Program-made: the position numbers and the translations under genes
Assembly: GCA_943369755.1 (NCBI GenBank)
Contig: CALROG020000041.1
Span: 1 to 32,705 of the forward strand
Reading direction: 5' to 3'
Source of the DNA: CALROG01 sp943369755
GTDB taxonomy: Bacteria > Pseudomonadota > Gammaproteobacteria > Burkholderiales > Burkholderiaceae_C
Length of the DNA stretch: 32,705 nucleotides
In this document: one piece after another, positions 1 to 7,715 of the stretch
Layout of the letters: each line of letters begins with the position of its first letter
Position numbering within the stretch: position 1 is the first letter of the stretch
The notes under the pieces: model-generated
Told to the model about the DNA's origin: nothing
Database searches by the model: none
What the model saw: only the letters and a program-made list of their open reading frames with translations

Positions 1-67
1 TCAAGGGCTGTTGTCGATGGTGCGCTTGATGCCGTTGCGCAGATCGCGCTGCGCAACAGCATGGACT

Positions 68-1390
68 TCAGGCTCTGAGCAGCTTCTTGCGCACCAGCTG
101 GATGTTGCCGCGCAGCGCATACAGTTCGTCGGCATAAGACAGCGGCACGTTGATGGTGCCGGCCTTGTTGTCCAGCGCGTCCAGTTCTTCAAGCAGTTGC
201 GGTGCCAGTGCTTCACCAGTCTGGAGCCGGTCTTCGATGTCGCGTAGCTGCGCGTACCAGCGAAACACCCTGGAGCGGATGCGAAATTCGTACAGCGGTG
301 GCACGATGCGGCTGAGCGGCAACAAAATGGCGATGATCAGGCCCAGCGCCAGCCACATGCGCTCTACCAGATTGGCCAGCCAGAACGGCAGCCAGCGCTG
401 CAGCAACGGCTGGCCGCCGCGGATGGCGCGCTCCCCCTCTTTGGCAATCGGGAACTCGCTCAGGCTGATCGACGGGAAGGCACCCGCGCGGTTGAACCAG
501 CCCGCCATGCCATGCGTCTCTTTTGCCGCCTGTGCGAATAGCTGCAGCAGGGCCGGGTGCGTGCTGTCACGGGTCAGCAGCGCGGTGGTGGATGCGACCA
601 GCCGCGCGTCCTGTGGCGGCATGTCGCGCGCCAAGTCCACCACCCCGCGGGGCAGCAGTACCGGCGTGAGGAACGGGAAGCGGCGCGAATAGGCCTCGCT
701 CTGGGCAAAGTCCATCAGCTTCACGCCGGGTGTTTGCAGCAGCATCTGCACCATCAATGACTCGGGGGCTGAGGCAAACACCACCGCGTCGAGTTCGCCA
801 TTCAAAAAGGCCACGGTGCCCGGTGTTTGCTCTAGTTGCGACAGCCGCATGCCGGTTGGCTCCACCCGGTTGGCCTCGAACAGCTTGGCCATCAACGTGG
901 GCACGCCGCTGCCGGGCGTGCCCACGTTGATGCGCAGGCCCTGCAATTGGCCAAGCGAGGTCAGGGTGGCGGTGGCGGTGATCTTCTTCGCCGCCGACTC
1001 GCGATAGAACAGCCACACCGGCTCCACAAACAGGCTGCCCAGCGACTCGATGGTGTTCTCTTCGTCGGTCGCAATGTCGCCACTGCCGCCCTGAACAAAG
1101 CCCAGGTCTGCCTTGCCCTCGCGCAGCAGCTGCAGGTTGGCAGAAGAGCCCTCGCTGGGCAGCAGCACCACTTCAATGCCGTTGACGGCCAGTGCTTTCT
1201 TGTAGCGCTTGCCAAACTCGTCGTAGGCACTTTGCGCCGGGCCGGTGGCCAGCGTCACGCGCTTGGGTGGCGTCGGGTCCAGCCACAAATACGCCAGCAC
1301 CAGCAGGCCAACCGCCAGCAGCGCAAATGGCCCGGCTGAAATCAGCAGCTCGCGAAGGGACAGCAGGGTGTAGCGAAGGGCCTTGGGCAT
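68..1390 (-). CDS. TAXI family TRAP-type solute-binding protein, membrane-anchored
   Basis: About 440 residues. An N-terminal hydrophobic segment (residues about 18-37) is followed by a TAXI-type periplasmic binding domain with the typical openings VTLATGP, SEGSSANLQLL and DLGFVQGG. A second membrane helix near residues 325-345 precedes a charged, probably coiled-coil tail. TAXI proteins bind small organic acids or amino acids for TRAP transporters. This two-helix form is usually an orphan without TRAP membrane subunits, and none is seen here. A GTG at 1393 precedes ATG 1390 in frame. I chose the ATG because its A is shared with the TGA of the upstream peptidase gene (TGATG), which points to translational coupling. 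The ligand is unknown. Confidence 0.85.
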   Translation of the reverse strand: MPKALRYTLLSLRELLISAGPFALLAVGLLVLAYLWLDPTPPKRVTLATGPAQSAYDEFGKRYKKALAVNGIEVVLLPSEGSSANLQLLREGKADLGFVQGGSGDIATDEENTIESLGSLFVEPVWLFYRESAAKKITATATLTSLGQLQGLRINVGTPGSGVPTLMAKLFEANRVEPTGMRLSQLEQTPGTVAFLNGELDAVVFASAPESLMVQMLLQTPGVKLMDFAQSEAYSRRFPFLTPVLLPRGVVDLARDMPPQDARLVASTTALLTRDSTHPALLQLFAQAAKETHGMAGWFNRAGAFPSISLSEFPIAKEGERAIRGGQPLLQRWLPFWLANLVERMWLALGLIIAILLPLSRIVPPLYEFRIRSRVFRWYAQLRDIEDRLQTGEALAPQLLEELDALDNKAGTINVPLSYADELYALRGNIQLVRKKLLRA

Positions 1391-2394
1391 CACAGTTCAC
1401 CCGCCGCAGGCAGGTGCAGCGTGCCCGCCGTCAGGCCGCGCGCCGCCAGTACCGCGCGCAGTACGGCACGCGCCGTGACCTCGGCCACCAGGGTGCCCAG
1501 CACCATCATGCCGGGGTGCTGTTTGACCCGGCCGGTGCCCAAGGCGAACAGGGTGTCGCCGTCGCTCAGGGTGTGCACCGGGTTGATGCTGCGTGCCAGG
1601 CCGTCGTGGGCCATCTGCGCAAGTTTGGTGGCCTGCACCTTGGTAAGGGTGGCATCGGTGGCAATCACGCCGATGGTGGTGTTGGTTCCGGCCAGCAGTG
1701 GCGTGGGTGCCTGGCCGCGCAACAGCGCCCGGCGGGTGTCCAGCAGCTTTTTGCCATTGGCGGTGCGCGCGCCCGCCACCACGCGGGCGCTGTCCGGGTC
1801 CAGCACATCGCCCAGTGCGTTGCAGGCAATCAACGCGCCAACCGTCACGCCATTGACCGTGACCGACGCCGTGCCGATGCCGCCTTTCATGGCCCGGCCA
1901 ATGCCAAAAATCTTGCCGACGGCGGCACCGGTGCCCGCGCCCACGTTGCCCTCAGCCGGTCGCTTGGCAGAGGCGGCTTCACAGGCCGCGTAGCCCGCCG
2001 CTGCGTCCGGGCGAATTTTTGGGTCACCCACCAGCAGGTCAAACAGCACCGCTGCCGGCACGATCGGCAGCCGGCCCACCCGCACGTCAAAACCCACGCC
2101 GCGCTCTTCCAGCCAGCGCATGGCACCGCTGGCCGCGTCCAGGCCCCAGGCGCTGCCACCGGCCAGCATCACGGCGTGCACCTGGTCCACCAGATTCACC
2201 GGGGACAACAGGTCGGTCTCGCGGGTGCCGGGTGCGGCCCCGCGCACATCGACCCCGGCCACCGCGCCGTCGCGCGCCAGCACCACGGTGCAGCCGGTCG
2301 GGCGGCGGGGGTCAGTGAAGTGGCCAACTTCAATGCCGGCCACGTCGGTGATGGCACCAGCGCGGCGGCTGGGCGTAGGGGTGCTGCGGGTCAT
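1390..2394 (-). CDS. P1 family (S58, DmpA/BapA-like) peptidase
   Basis: 334 residues matching the L-aminopeptidase DmpA / beta-peptidyl aminopeptidase family. These are Ntn-type hydrolases that cleave themselves between a Gly and a Ser/Thr to make the active alpha/beta enzyme. The N-terminal signature ITDVAGIEVGHFTD, the segment VMLAGGSAWGLDAA and the glycine-rich NVGAGTGAAVGK are clear. The likely self-cleavage site is in MKGGIGTAS, with Thr at about 175 as new N-terminus and nucleophile, where DmpA has Ser. No signal peptide is seen, so it is probably cytoplasmic. The ATG at 2394 is preferred over an in-frame TTG at 2397. The stop overlaps the start of the TAXI protein gene, so the two are co-translated. 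Substrate unknown; probably N-terminal residues of small peptides or amides. Confidence 0.88.
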   Translation of the reverse strand: MTRSTPTPSRRAGAITDVAGIEVGHFTDPRRPTGCTVVLARDGAVAGVDVRGAAPGTRETDLLSPVNLVDQVHAVMLAGGSAWGLDAASGAMRWLEERGVGFDVRVGRLPIVPAAVLFDLLVGDPKIRPDAAAGYAACEAASAKRPAEGNVGAGTGAAVGKIFGIGRAMKGGIGTASVTVNGVTVGALIACNALGDVLDPDSARVVAGARTANGKKLLDTRRALLRGQAPTPLLAGTNTTIGVIATDATLTKVQATKLAQMAHDGLARSINPVHTLSDGDTLFALGTGRVKQHPGMMVLGTLVAEVTARAVLRAVLAARGLTAGTLHLPAAGEL

Positions 2395-2401
2395 CAAATC
2401 A

Positions 2402-2686
2402 TTATCTACCGCGCCACCACAGCACGAAGGAGGTGGCCGCCAGCGCGCTGTAGTTCAGCACCATGAACCAAGGCGTGTTCCAGCGCTTGACCAGGCGGGT
2501 GTAGTTCAGTTCAGCAAACTCGCGCGTGATGCGCTTGTCGTCCGAGCGCATCCAGATGCCGCCCGCGCCAAAGGCGTCGCGTGGCGTGAGGGCATGGTTG
2601 ACCCAGGCCTCGCGCCAGTTGGGGCCGAAGTCGCCCAAGGCCATGGTGCTGTCCTTGAAGTCCATCGGGCGCGCCCCAAGGCTCAT
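2402..2686 (-). CDS. Unknown small membrane protein at the end of the copper cluster
   Basis: 94 residues and no family recognised. The N-terminal two thirds are polar and rich in Trp, Asp and Arg (GPNWREAWVNHAL). A single hydrophobic helix near the C-terminus (about residues 70-90, ending LWWRGR) suggests a C-terminal membrane anchor. The start at 2686 overlaps the TGA of the CusF-like gene by 4 bp (ATGA), which supports both the start and co-translation with the copper genes. An internal ATG eight codons (residue 8) in is an alternative start. A metal-related role is inferred only from position: it contains no Cys and only one His, so it is unlikely to bind copper tightly itself. Confidence 0.7.
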   Translation of the reverse strand: MSLGARPMDFKDSTMALGDFGPNWREAWVNHALTPRDAFGAGGIWMRSDDKRITREFAELNYTRLVKRWNTPWFMVLNYSALAATSFVLWWRGR

Positions 2687-2985
2687 GGCTTGGCCTTCTC
2701 CACACCAGTGACCACGTAGGCGCCTTGTTGCTGTTCGGCGGTGAATTTGATTTTGTCGCCGGTGGCCAGGTTGTCGAGCAGGGCTGCGTCTTTGACCTGG
2801 AACACCATGGTCATGCCGGGCATGTCGAGGTTCTTGATGGGGCCGTGCTTGAGCGTGACCTTTTTTGCGTCCTTGTCGACCTTGCGCACTTCGGCGTCAG
2901 CCATTTCCCTGGCCGGGGCCGGGGCCTGGGCCAGGGCGAGCGTGGACGACAGGGCGATGAGTGCAGCGGTGATGAGCTTGTTCAT
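2683..2985 (-). CDS. CusF-like periplasmic copper-binding protein
   Basis: 100 residues with an N-terminal signal peptide (MNKLITAALIALSS..., cleavage probably after ALA near residue 19) and one CusF/CopK-type beta-barrel domain. The metal motif is HGPIKNLDMPGMTM. His47, Met58 and Met60 line up with the Cu(I) ligands H36, M47 and M49 of E. coli CusF, with identical spacing. The capping Trp44 of CusF is replaced by Met55, which could add a fourth sulfur ligand. CusF hands Cu(I) to efflux pumps in the periplasm, but no such pump is encoded nearby. The ATG at 2985 follows a clear AAAGGAAA ribosome site. It lies between the DUF411 gene upstream and the unknown small gene it overlaps by 4 bp. Confidence 0.9.
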   Translation of the reverse strand: MNKLITAALIALSSTLALAQAPAPAREMADAEVRKVDKDAKKVTLKHGPIKNLDMPGMTMVFQVKDAALLDNLATGDKIKFTAEQQQGAYVVTGVEKAKP

Positions 2986-3013
2986 GATGTTTCCTTTAAA
3001 GAACGGCGAGTGT

Positions 3014-3463
3014 TCAGCCGTTGTGGGTCTGGTAAACACGGGTGCTGCCGTCAGCGGCGACCAGCAGCACGTCGTAGCGGTCCTTGCGGCCACCGTACTC
3101 GGGGCCGTCCATGCCGGGCGAGCCCAATGGCATGCCGGGCACGGCCAGGCCCAGGGCTTTGGGCTTTTCACGCAGCAGGCGCTGGATGTCGCGCGCCGGC
3201 ACATGGCCCTCCACCACATAGCTGCCGACCTTGGCGGTGTGGCACGAGCCCAGCTTGTCGGGCAGGCCCAGGCGCTTGCGGGCAGCCGTGTTGCCTTCGT
3301 CGTAGGTTTTCACGCGGAAGCCGTTGGCTTCCAGGTGCTTGACCCAGTCCTTGCAGCAGCCGCAGTTGGGGTCTTTCCATACTTCCACCAGCGGGAGGGT
3401 CTGGGCCTGCAAGGGCAGGGTGGCAGCAGCCAGCGCGGCGGTCAGCAGGGTGCGTCGTTTCAT
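3014..3463 (-). CDS. DUF411 metal-binding protein
   Basis: 149 residues with a signal peptide (MKRRTLLTAALAAATLPLQA) and a DUF411 domain, a family common in copper and other metal resistance loci. The family motifs are present: DPNCGCC at residues 31-37 in a thioredoxin-like context (VEVWKDPNCGCCKDWVKHL), GSCHTA at 72-77, GHVPA at 87-90, and the Met-containing PGMPLGSPGM at 109-118. The three N-terminal Cys, Cys74, His75, His87 and the methionines are plausible Cu(I) ligands. It is exported and would act in the periplasm with the CusF-like and cupredoxin neighbours. The start has a GGAAA-type ribosome site. Biochemical function of the family is not settled; copper chaperone or sensor is the usual guess. 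Confidence 0.9.
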   Translation of the reverse strand: MKRRTLLTAALAAATLPLQAQTLPLVEVWKDPNCGCCKDWVKHLEANGFRVKTYDEGNTAARKRLGLPDKLGSCHTAKVGSYVVEGHVPARDIQRLLREKPKALGLAVPGMPLGSPGMDGPEYGGRKDRYDVLLVAADGSTRVYQTHNG

Positions 3464-3479
3464 GGCGTTTCCTTTGGGG

Positions 3480-3971
3480 TCAGGCGGGCGTTACGGTGAT
3501 CTTGCCGATCATGCCGGCCTGGTAGTGGCCGGCGATCAGGCATGCGTATTCGAATTCACCTGCACGGTTGAAGTTCCAGATGATTTCAGCCGTCTTGCCG
3601 GGGTTGACGTGCGCCATCCAGGGCTCGTCATGCTCCATGTTCGGGAACTTGAGCATCAGCGCGGCGTGTTCGTCGAGTTCTTTTCGGGTGCCGATCACCA
3701 GCTCGTGCAGCATCTTGCCGTTGTTGCGGATCACCAGTCGCACTGTTTCGCCCTGGCGCACCGTCAGGCGCTCGGGCGTAAAGCGCATGGTGTCGGTCAT
3801 GCCCACCTCAATGGTGCGTTTCACGGCCTTGGCATCGCCGGCAATGCCCCAGGGCTTCTGCTCTTTTTTCACAGCTGTGTTCTTCTTGCCATGGGCGCTG
3901 CTATGCGCGAAAGCGCGGCTGGCCATGAAGGGCAGCAGCACCAGGCCCAGTGTGAGGGTTCGTTTGTTCAT
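3480..3971 (-). CDS. Cupredoxin (type 1 copper) periplasmic protein
   Basis: 163 residues with a signal peptide ending near residue 22 (RAFA), a Lys/His-rich linker (HSSAHGKKNTAVKKEQK) and a plastocyanin/azurin-like domain. All four type 1 copper ligands are visible: His89 (KMLHELV), Cys144, His149 and Met154 in YACLIAGHYQAGM. This ligand loop is typical of the cupredoxin proteins found beside multicopper oxidases in copper-resistance loci. It probably stores or shuttles copper, or accepts electrons, in the periplasm. It sits 28 bp downstream of the multicopper oxidase gene and 16 bp upstream of the DUF411 gene, so it is almost certainly in the same operon. Confidence 0.9.
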   Translation of the reverse strand: MNKRTLTLGLVLLPFMASRAFAHSSAHGKKNTAVKKEQKPWGIAGDAKAVKRTIEVGMTDTMRFTPERLTVRQGETVRLVIRNNGKMLHELVIGTRKELDEHAALMLKFPNMEHDEPWMAHVNPGKTAEIIWNFNRAGEFEYACLIAGHYQAGMIGKITVTPA

Positions 3972-3999
3972 CTTTGGCTCCTTTGCAGCTGTTGACCGG

Positions 4000-5421
4000 T
4001 CAATGGCCGGAATGGCCCTTGGGTTTGCGGATGTTCACTTCGACGGGTTTTGTCGTTGGGTTGTTCAGGCCGGGCACCATGCCGTTGTTGGCCACTTCGG
4101 CCTTGAAGCGCGCGGGCTCGGGCAGGGCACCCGTCCATTCAAAGGCCTGGGTGCCAGCGGGCTGCTTGTACCAGCCCGCGTCCTTGTAGTCGCCGGGTTT
4201 CTGGTCGCGCCGCACCTTGAGCGTGGTGAACATGCCACCCATCTCCACCGGGCCATAGGGGCCGGTGCCGGTCATCATGGGTGCGGTGTTGTCGGGCAGG
4301 GCCATCTCCATCTCGCCCATGTCGGCCATGCCGCGTTCGCCCATGGCCATGTAGTCGGGCACCACCTTCATCATCTTGTTCACCAGGCCGCGGTGGTCCA
4401 CGCCGATCATGGTGGGCACGTTGTGGCCCATGGCGTTCATGGTGTGGTGGCTCTTGTGGCAGTGAAAGGCCCAGTCGCCTTCTTCGTCGGCCAGGAATTC
4501 AATCTGCCGCATCTGGCCCACGGCCACGTCAGTCGTCACCTCGTACCAGCGCGTGCTTTTGGGTGTCGGCCCGCCGTCGGTGCCGGTCACCAGAAACTCG
4601 TGGCCGTGCAGGTGGATCGGGTGGTTGGTCATGGTCAGGTTGCCCACCCGGATGCGCACCTTGTCGTTCAGCCGCACGTTCAGCGTGTCGATGCCCGGGA
4701 AGACGCGGCTGTTCCAGCTCCAGAGGTTGAAGTCCAGCATGGTCATGATCTTCGGCGTCATGCTGCCGGGGTCGATGTCGTAGGCGTTGAGCAAAAAGCA
4801 AAAGTCGCGCTGCACTTCGTCAATCAGCGGGTGCTTGGCCCTGGGGTGGGTGACCCAGAAGCCCATCATGCCCATGGCCATTTGCGTCATCTCGTCCGCA
4901 TGCGGGTGGTACATGAAGGTGCCGGGCCGGCGCGCGACGAACTCGTAGACAAAGGTCTTGCCCACCGGAATCTGCTTCTGGTTCAGACCACCCACGCCGT
5001 CCATGCCGTTGGGCAGGCGCTGACCGTGCCAGTGGATGGTGGTGTGCTCTGGCAGCTTGTTGGTGACGAACAGGCGTACCCGGTCGCCCTCGACCACCTC
5101 GATGGTGGGGCCCGGGCTCTGGCCGTTGTAGCCCCACATGTTGACCTTGAAGCCGGGCGTCATCTCGCGCACCACCGGCTCGGCCACCAGGTGAAACTCC
5201 TTCACGCCGTTGTTCATGCGCCAGGGCAGCGTCCAGCCGTTGAGCGTGACCACCGGGTTGTAGGGCCGGCCCGAGTTGGGCACCAGCGGCGCCATGGTGT
5301 CGGGCTTGCCCTGGAACACCGGCTCGGGCAGGGCGGCCATGGCCACCTTGCTCACGGCGGTGGCGGCCATGGCGGTAGCGGCACCTGCAAAAAACTTGCG
5401 TCGGTCCATGGTGTTGCTCAT
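4000..5421 (-). CDS. Multicopper oxidase, CopA-like, Tat-exported
   Basis: 473 residues. A twin-arginine signal (DRRKFFAGAATAMAATA, residues 6-22) shows export of the folded, copper-loaded enzyme. All four copper clusters are present: HWHG at 130-133, HPH at 172-174, HPIHLHGH at 267-274 and HCHKSHHTMNAM at 320-331, giving type 1 (Cys321, His326, Met331) and type 2/3 sites. A methionine-rich stretch at residues 349-398 (YMAMGERGMADMGEMEM and following) is the mark of enzymes that oxidise toxic Cu(I) to Cu(II). It is shorter than classical plasmid CopA (about 600 residues). The gene starts 1 bp after the stop of the TolC-like gene. Most likely a periplasmic cuprous oxidase for copper detoxification. 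Confidence 0.93.
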   Translation of the reverse strand: MSNTMDRRKFFAGAATAMAATAVSKVAMAALPEPVFQGKPDTMAPLVPNSGRPYNPVVTLNGWTLPWRMNNGVKEFHLVAEPVVREMTPGFKVNMWGYNGQSPGPTIEVVEGDRVRLFVTNKLPEHTTIHWHGQRLPNGMDGVGGLNQKQIPVGKTFVYEFVARRPGTFMYHPHADEMTQMAMGMMGFWVTHPRAKHPLIDEVQRDFCFLLNAYDIDPGSMTPKIMTMLDFNLWSWNSRVFPGIDTLNVRLNDKVRIRVGNLTMTNHPIHLHGHEFLVTGTDGGPTPKSTRWYEVTTDVAVGQMRQIEFLADEEGDWAFHCHKSHHTMNAMGHNVPTMIGVDHRGLVNKMMKVVPDYMAMGERGMADMGEMEMALPDNTAPMMTGTGPYGPVEMGGMFTTLKVRRDQKPGDYKDAGWYKQPAGTQAFEWTGALPEPARFKAEVANNGMVPGLNNPTTKPVEVNIRKPKGHSGH

Positions 5422-5422
5422 G

Positions 5423-6847
5423 TCAGTGTCCTTTCGCGCCGCCGCCAGCCTGGGGCGCAGCGGGCTTCATGGCGGTCATGCCGCCGGGTGAGGTGCCGCT
5501 CAGTGCGGTCTGCAAGTCGGCGTCGGCCAGCCAGTGGTCGCGCAGGGCTTCAATGCTGCCGTTGACGGCCAGCACATGGGCGCGGGTGTCGGCCAGCAGC
5601 TCGAACACGCTGGACAGCATGCCGTTGTAGCGCAGCACCATTTCGTCGGCAATGAACTTGCGCAGCGGCACCACTTCGTCGCGGTAGTGGCGGGCCACGT
5701 CGTAGGCGGTGCGGTAACCGTGGTAGGCCTCGCGCGCTTCACTGCGGGCGTTGATGGCCACTTCGCGCAACTTCGCCGCGGACTGCATATACATTGCTTG
5801 CGCACGCGCATTGCGGGCTTGGCCCCAGTCGAAAATCGGCAGCGCCAGCTCCAGCTCGTAGCCACGCTTGGTTTCGCGTTCGCCATGGGCGTTGTCAAAG
5901 GTGGTGTTGCGGCCGTAGCCAATATCCAGCGCGTTGATGAAGCCGGTGGCGCGCGTCAGGCCCATCGACTGCGCCACGTACAGGCTTTCGGCCTGCGCGC
6001 TTTGCACGTCCAGCCTTTGCGCAAGCGCCTGGGTTTCGACGTCGTTGATTTCGCGCACGGCCTTGGGCAGCTCGGGCAGGCGCTCGGGCAGGGTGAACAG
6101 CGTCTGCTTGCCCCACAGCCCCAGCAGCCGGGTGAGGTGTTCGCGGCTGGCAAAGGCGGCCTGTTCTGCCCGGGCGAGCTGGGCCGTGGCATCGGCCAGC
6201 ACGCTTTGCTCGCGGGCCTGGCTCAGGCGGCTCCAGTTGCCCACGCGGGCCAGCCGGCGGGCCAGTTCGGCGCCGGCTTCGGCGGCTTCTTTTACATCGC
6301 GCAGGTAGGCGGCCGTCTGGCGCGCCGCCACCGCGTTGACCCAGGCCTTGCGGGTGTCGGCGGCCAGTTTCACCACCTCCACGGCAGCCTGCTGGCGGGC
6401 CAGTGCGGCCTGCTGGTTGGCGTATTCAGCGCGCCAGGGCAGGGTAAGCAGGCCCAAAACGTCGAGCTTCAAAAAGCGCTCGATCTCGACCTTGTCGCCT
6501 TCACGGAAGCGGCCAATCGAAAAATGCGGTGCCGGCAGGCGCCCTTCTTGCACCCGCTGCGCGTCGCTGGCACCCAGCACCGCCAGCGAGGCCTGCAAGC
6601 CGGGGTTGTTCAGCAGTGCAATGCGCACGGCAGCATCGGCGCTTAGCGGCTGCAGCAGCAGGGCGTCCACGGCCTTTTCGCTCTGTGCAGTGGGTTCGCG
6701 CGTCAGCGCAACATCGGCCACACCGGCTTTGTTGGAGGCCATTTTCTGCACCTCGGCCACGCCGCCGTCGGGGGTGAGCGACGCGCAACCCGACAGCACC
6801 ACCATCAGGGCCGCCAGCAGCGTGAGCCTGAATCCCGGGCGCGTCAT
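5423..6847 (-). CDS. TolC family outer-membrane lipoprotein channel
   Basis: 474 residues. A lipoprotein signal ends in LSGC (Cys21), followed by a long, helix-rich, Ala/Gln/Arg-rich body with two TolC/OEP repeats, for instance the NPGLQASLAVLGASDAQRV region and the YRTAYDVARHYRDEVVPL region. Such proteins form trimeric tunnels through the outer membrane for RND or ABC efflux pumps. No pump or membrane-fusion protein lies next to it, so its partner must be elsewhere, or it acts as a CopB-like copper-export pore or scaffold; this is inference. The start at 6847 overlaps the stop of the preceding small gene by 4 bp (ATGA). An earlier in-frame ATG at 6934 lies inside that gene and would spoil the signal sequence. 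Confidence 0.88.
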   Translation of the reverse strand: MTRPGFRLTLLAALMVVLSGCASLTPDGGVAEVQKMASNKAGVADVALTREPTAQSEKAVDALLLQPLSADAAVRIALLNNPGLQASLAVLGASDAQRVQEGRLPAPHFSIGRFREGDKVEIERFLKLDVLGLLTLPWRAEYANQQAALARQQAAVEVVKLAADTRKAWVNAVAARQTAAYLRDVKEAAEAGAELARRLARVGNWSRLSQAREQSVLADATAQLARAEQAAFASREHLTRLLGLWGKQTLFTLPERLPELPKAVREINDVETQALAQRLDVQSAQAESLYVAQSMGLTRATGFINALDIGYGRNTTFDNAHGERETKRGYELELALPIFDWGQARNARAQAMYMQSAAKLREVAINARSEAREAYHGYRTAYDVARHYRDEVVPLRKFIADEMVLRYNGMLSSVFELLADTRAHVLAVNGSIEALRDHWLADADLQTALSGTSPGGMTAMKPAAPQAGGGAKGH

Positions 6848-7152
6848 GGCTTGCCCCCATGCGGGTGGTGGCCGCCCGGCGTGGCGGGTGCGGAGGGTGC
6901 CGCACCTTTCAGCCGGGCCTGCTCGGCCTCCCACTTCAGGATGTCCACATGCCCGCGGCGGAATTGGCCGATCTCGGCGTTGGCCTTTTTCCAGTCGGCG
7001 GCCTCTTGCTCGACGCCGGTGGGTGTGTCGGCAAACACCGACCGGTAGGCCACGCGAGGCACGGCTTCAGTGGCAACGGTGGGGTCTTGTAGCGTGCCCT
7101 GGGCCAGTGCCATGGCGGGCAGCAGCAGGGCCACAAAAAAGCTGTTTTTCAC
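6844..7152 (-). CDS. Small secreted protein with His-rich tail, copper cluster
   Basis: 102 residues if translation begins at GTG 7152, which sits 8 bp after a GGAG ribosome site and directly begins a signal peptide (MKNSFFVALLLPAMALAQ). An ATG 45 bp upstream is in frame but places charged, non-signal residues first. The mature part has conserved-looking Tyr/Trp/Asn positions (VAYRSVFADTP, WKKANAEIGQF, GHVDILKWEAE), as in small periplasmic proteins that commonly sit in copper loci. The end is GGHHPHGGKP, a likely metal-binding tail. It overlaps the TolC-like gene by 4 bp. No defined family name; a role in periplasmic copper binding or in assembling the efflux channel is inferred from position and the His tail. 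Confidence 0.75.
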   Translation of the reverse strand: MKNSFFVALLLPAMALAQGTLQDPTVATEAVPRVAYRSVFADTPTGVEQEAADWKKANAEIGQFRRGHVDILKWEAEQARLKGAAPSAPATPGGHHPHGGKP

Positions 7153-7224
7153 AGAGATCTCCAGACGGTTCACACACCGCAGAGGGCTCAGCGCCAAACT
7201 GCGGACGGACTACGGGCAGGAAGA

Positions 7225-7644
7225 TCAGGAAATGGGCGGCTTGAAGCCGCGCGCCAGCACCGCGCTGGCGAAGGGCTGGCCAGCGGCGGGCGGGGTGCCG
7301 TGGTGCCGCTGCACCGGGGTGGCGCTGGCATCGGGCGCTGCCAGCGCCACGGTGTGGCAGACCTGGCAGGCGGTACAGGAGCCGCAGTCTTGGGTGCTGT
7401 GCTCCAGCGGCTGTGCAGCGTCGTCCGGCGCTGCCGCCAGCGCGGCCTGGCCATGGCAATCGGCATGGCTTTCAGCGCCGCTTTGAGTGGCAAAACCGGC
7501 TGTAGCCCGTGTGGAATCTGCGTGAGCCACTATCGAATTTATAGCGTTCAGTTGCGCACCTGCCATCTCGCTCGCCATCGCGTCACCGACCCAACCGCGC
7601 ACGGGGAGCAGGGCGATCATGAGGACGAGGAGCCAGCGGCGCAT
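7225..7644 (-). CDS. DUF2946-like secreted Cys/His-rich protein, first gene of copper cluster
   Basis: 139 residues with an N-terminal signal-like helix (MRRWLLVLMIALLPVRGWVG), then a Cys/His-rich core: HADCHG, and DCGSCTACQVCHTVA with four Cys in 12 residues. It ends GFKPPIS, typical of DUF2946-type proteins found at the head of copper and heavy-metal loci in Burkholderiales. The core is a good soft-metal site. Residues 34-49 are encoded by a dispersed repeat (7498-7545) that is read in frame, so this stretch is probably not part of the ancestral protein. No Shine-Dalgarno is visible before the ATG. It is probably the first gene of the operon running to 2402. Confidence 0.72.
   Translation of the reverse strand: MRRWLLVLMIALLPVRGWVGDAMASEMAGAQLNAINSIVAHADSTRATAGFATQSGAESHADCHGQAALAAAPDDAAQPLEHSTQDCGSCTACQVCHTVALAAPDASATPVQRHHGTPPAAGQPFASAVLARGFKPPIS
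7498..7545 (+). repeat. Dispersed repeat, copy A (inside the DUF2946-like gene)
   Basis: GGCTGTAGCCCGTGTGGAAT then CTGCGTGAGCCACTATCGAA and TTTATAGC. It encodes residues 34-49 of the Cys/His-rich protein on the opposite strand, in frame. Confidence 0.75.
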
Positions 7645-7686
7645 GGGATGAATGATACGTTGCGCAGAAATAGGTTCCTTGATGCT

Positions 7687-7707
7687 TGGCGCAAATCAGT
7701 TGCGCCA
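7687..7707 (-). terminator. Perfect 8-bp inverted repeat between CDF gene and copper cluster
   Basis: TGGCGCAA and TTGCGCCA flank a 5-nt loop, 9 bp past the stop of the CDF transporter gene and about 40 bp before the first copper gene. It could end the transglutaminase-CDF transcript, or be an operator for the copper cluster. No T-run follows, so a Rho-independent terminator is not proven. Confidence 0.45.
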
Positions 7708-7715
7708 GATCATGC

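Noticed and set aside
1..67. Possible gene end at the left edge (TCA at 1-3 on the minus strand)
   Set aside because: The frame leading to it overlaps the TAXI gene out of frame and has no family-like sequence; I see nothing supportable in these 67 bases.
1192..2466. Long open frame on the plus strand opposite the P1 peptidase and TAXI genes
   Set aside because: Its protein is Arg/Ala/His/Gly-rich with no recognisable domain. It is the usual antisense shadow of GC-rich coding DNA; the minus-strand genes have clear families.
3568..5565. 665-codon open frame opposite the cupredoxin and multicopper oxidase genes
   Set aside because: Composition dominated by His, Val, Gly and Ala, a mirror of the Met/His-rich oxidase codons; no domain and no ribosome site.
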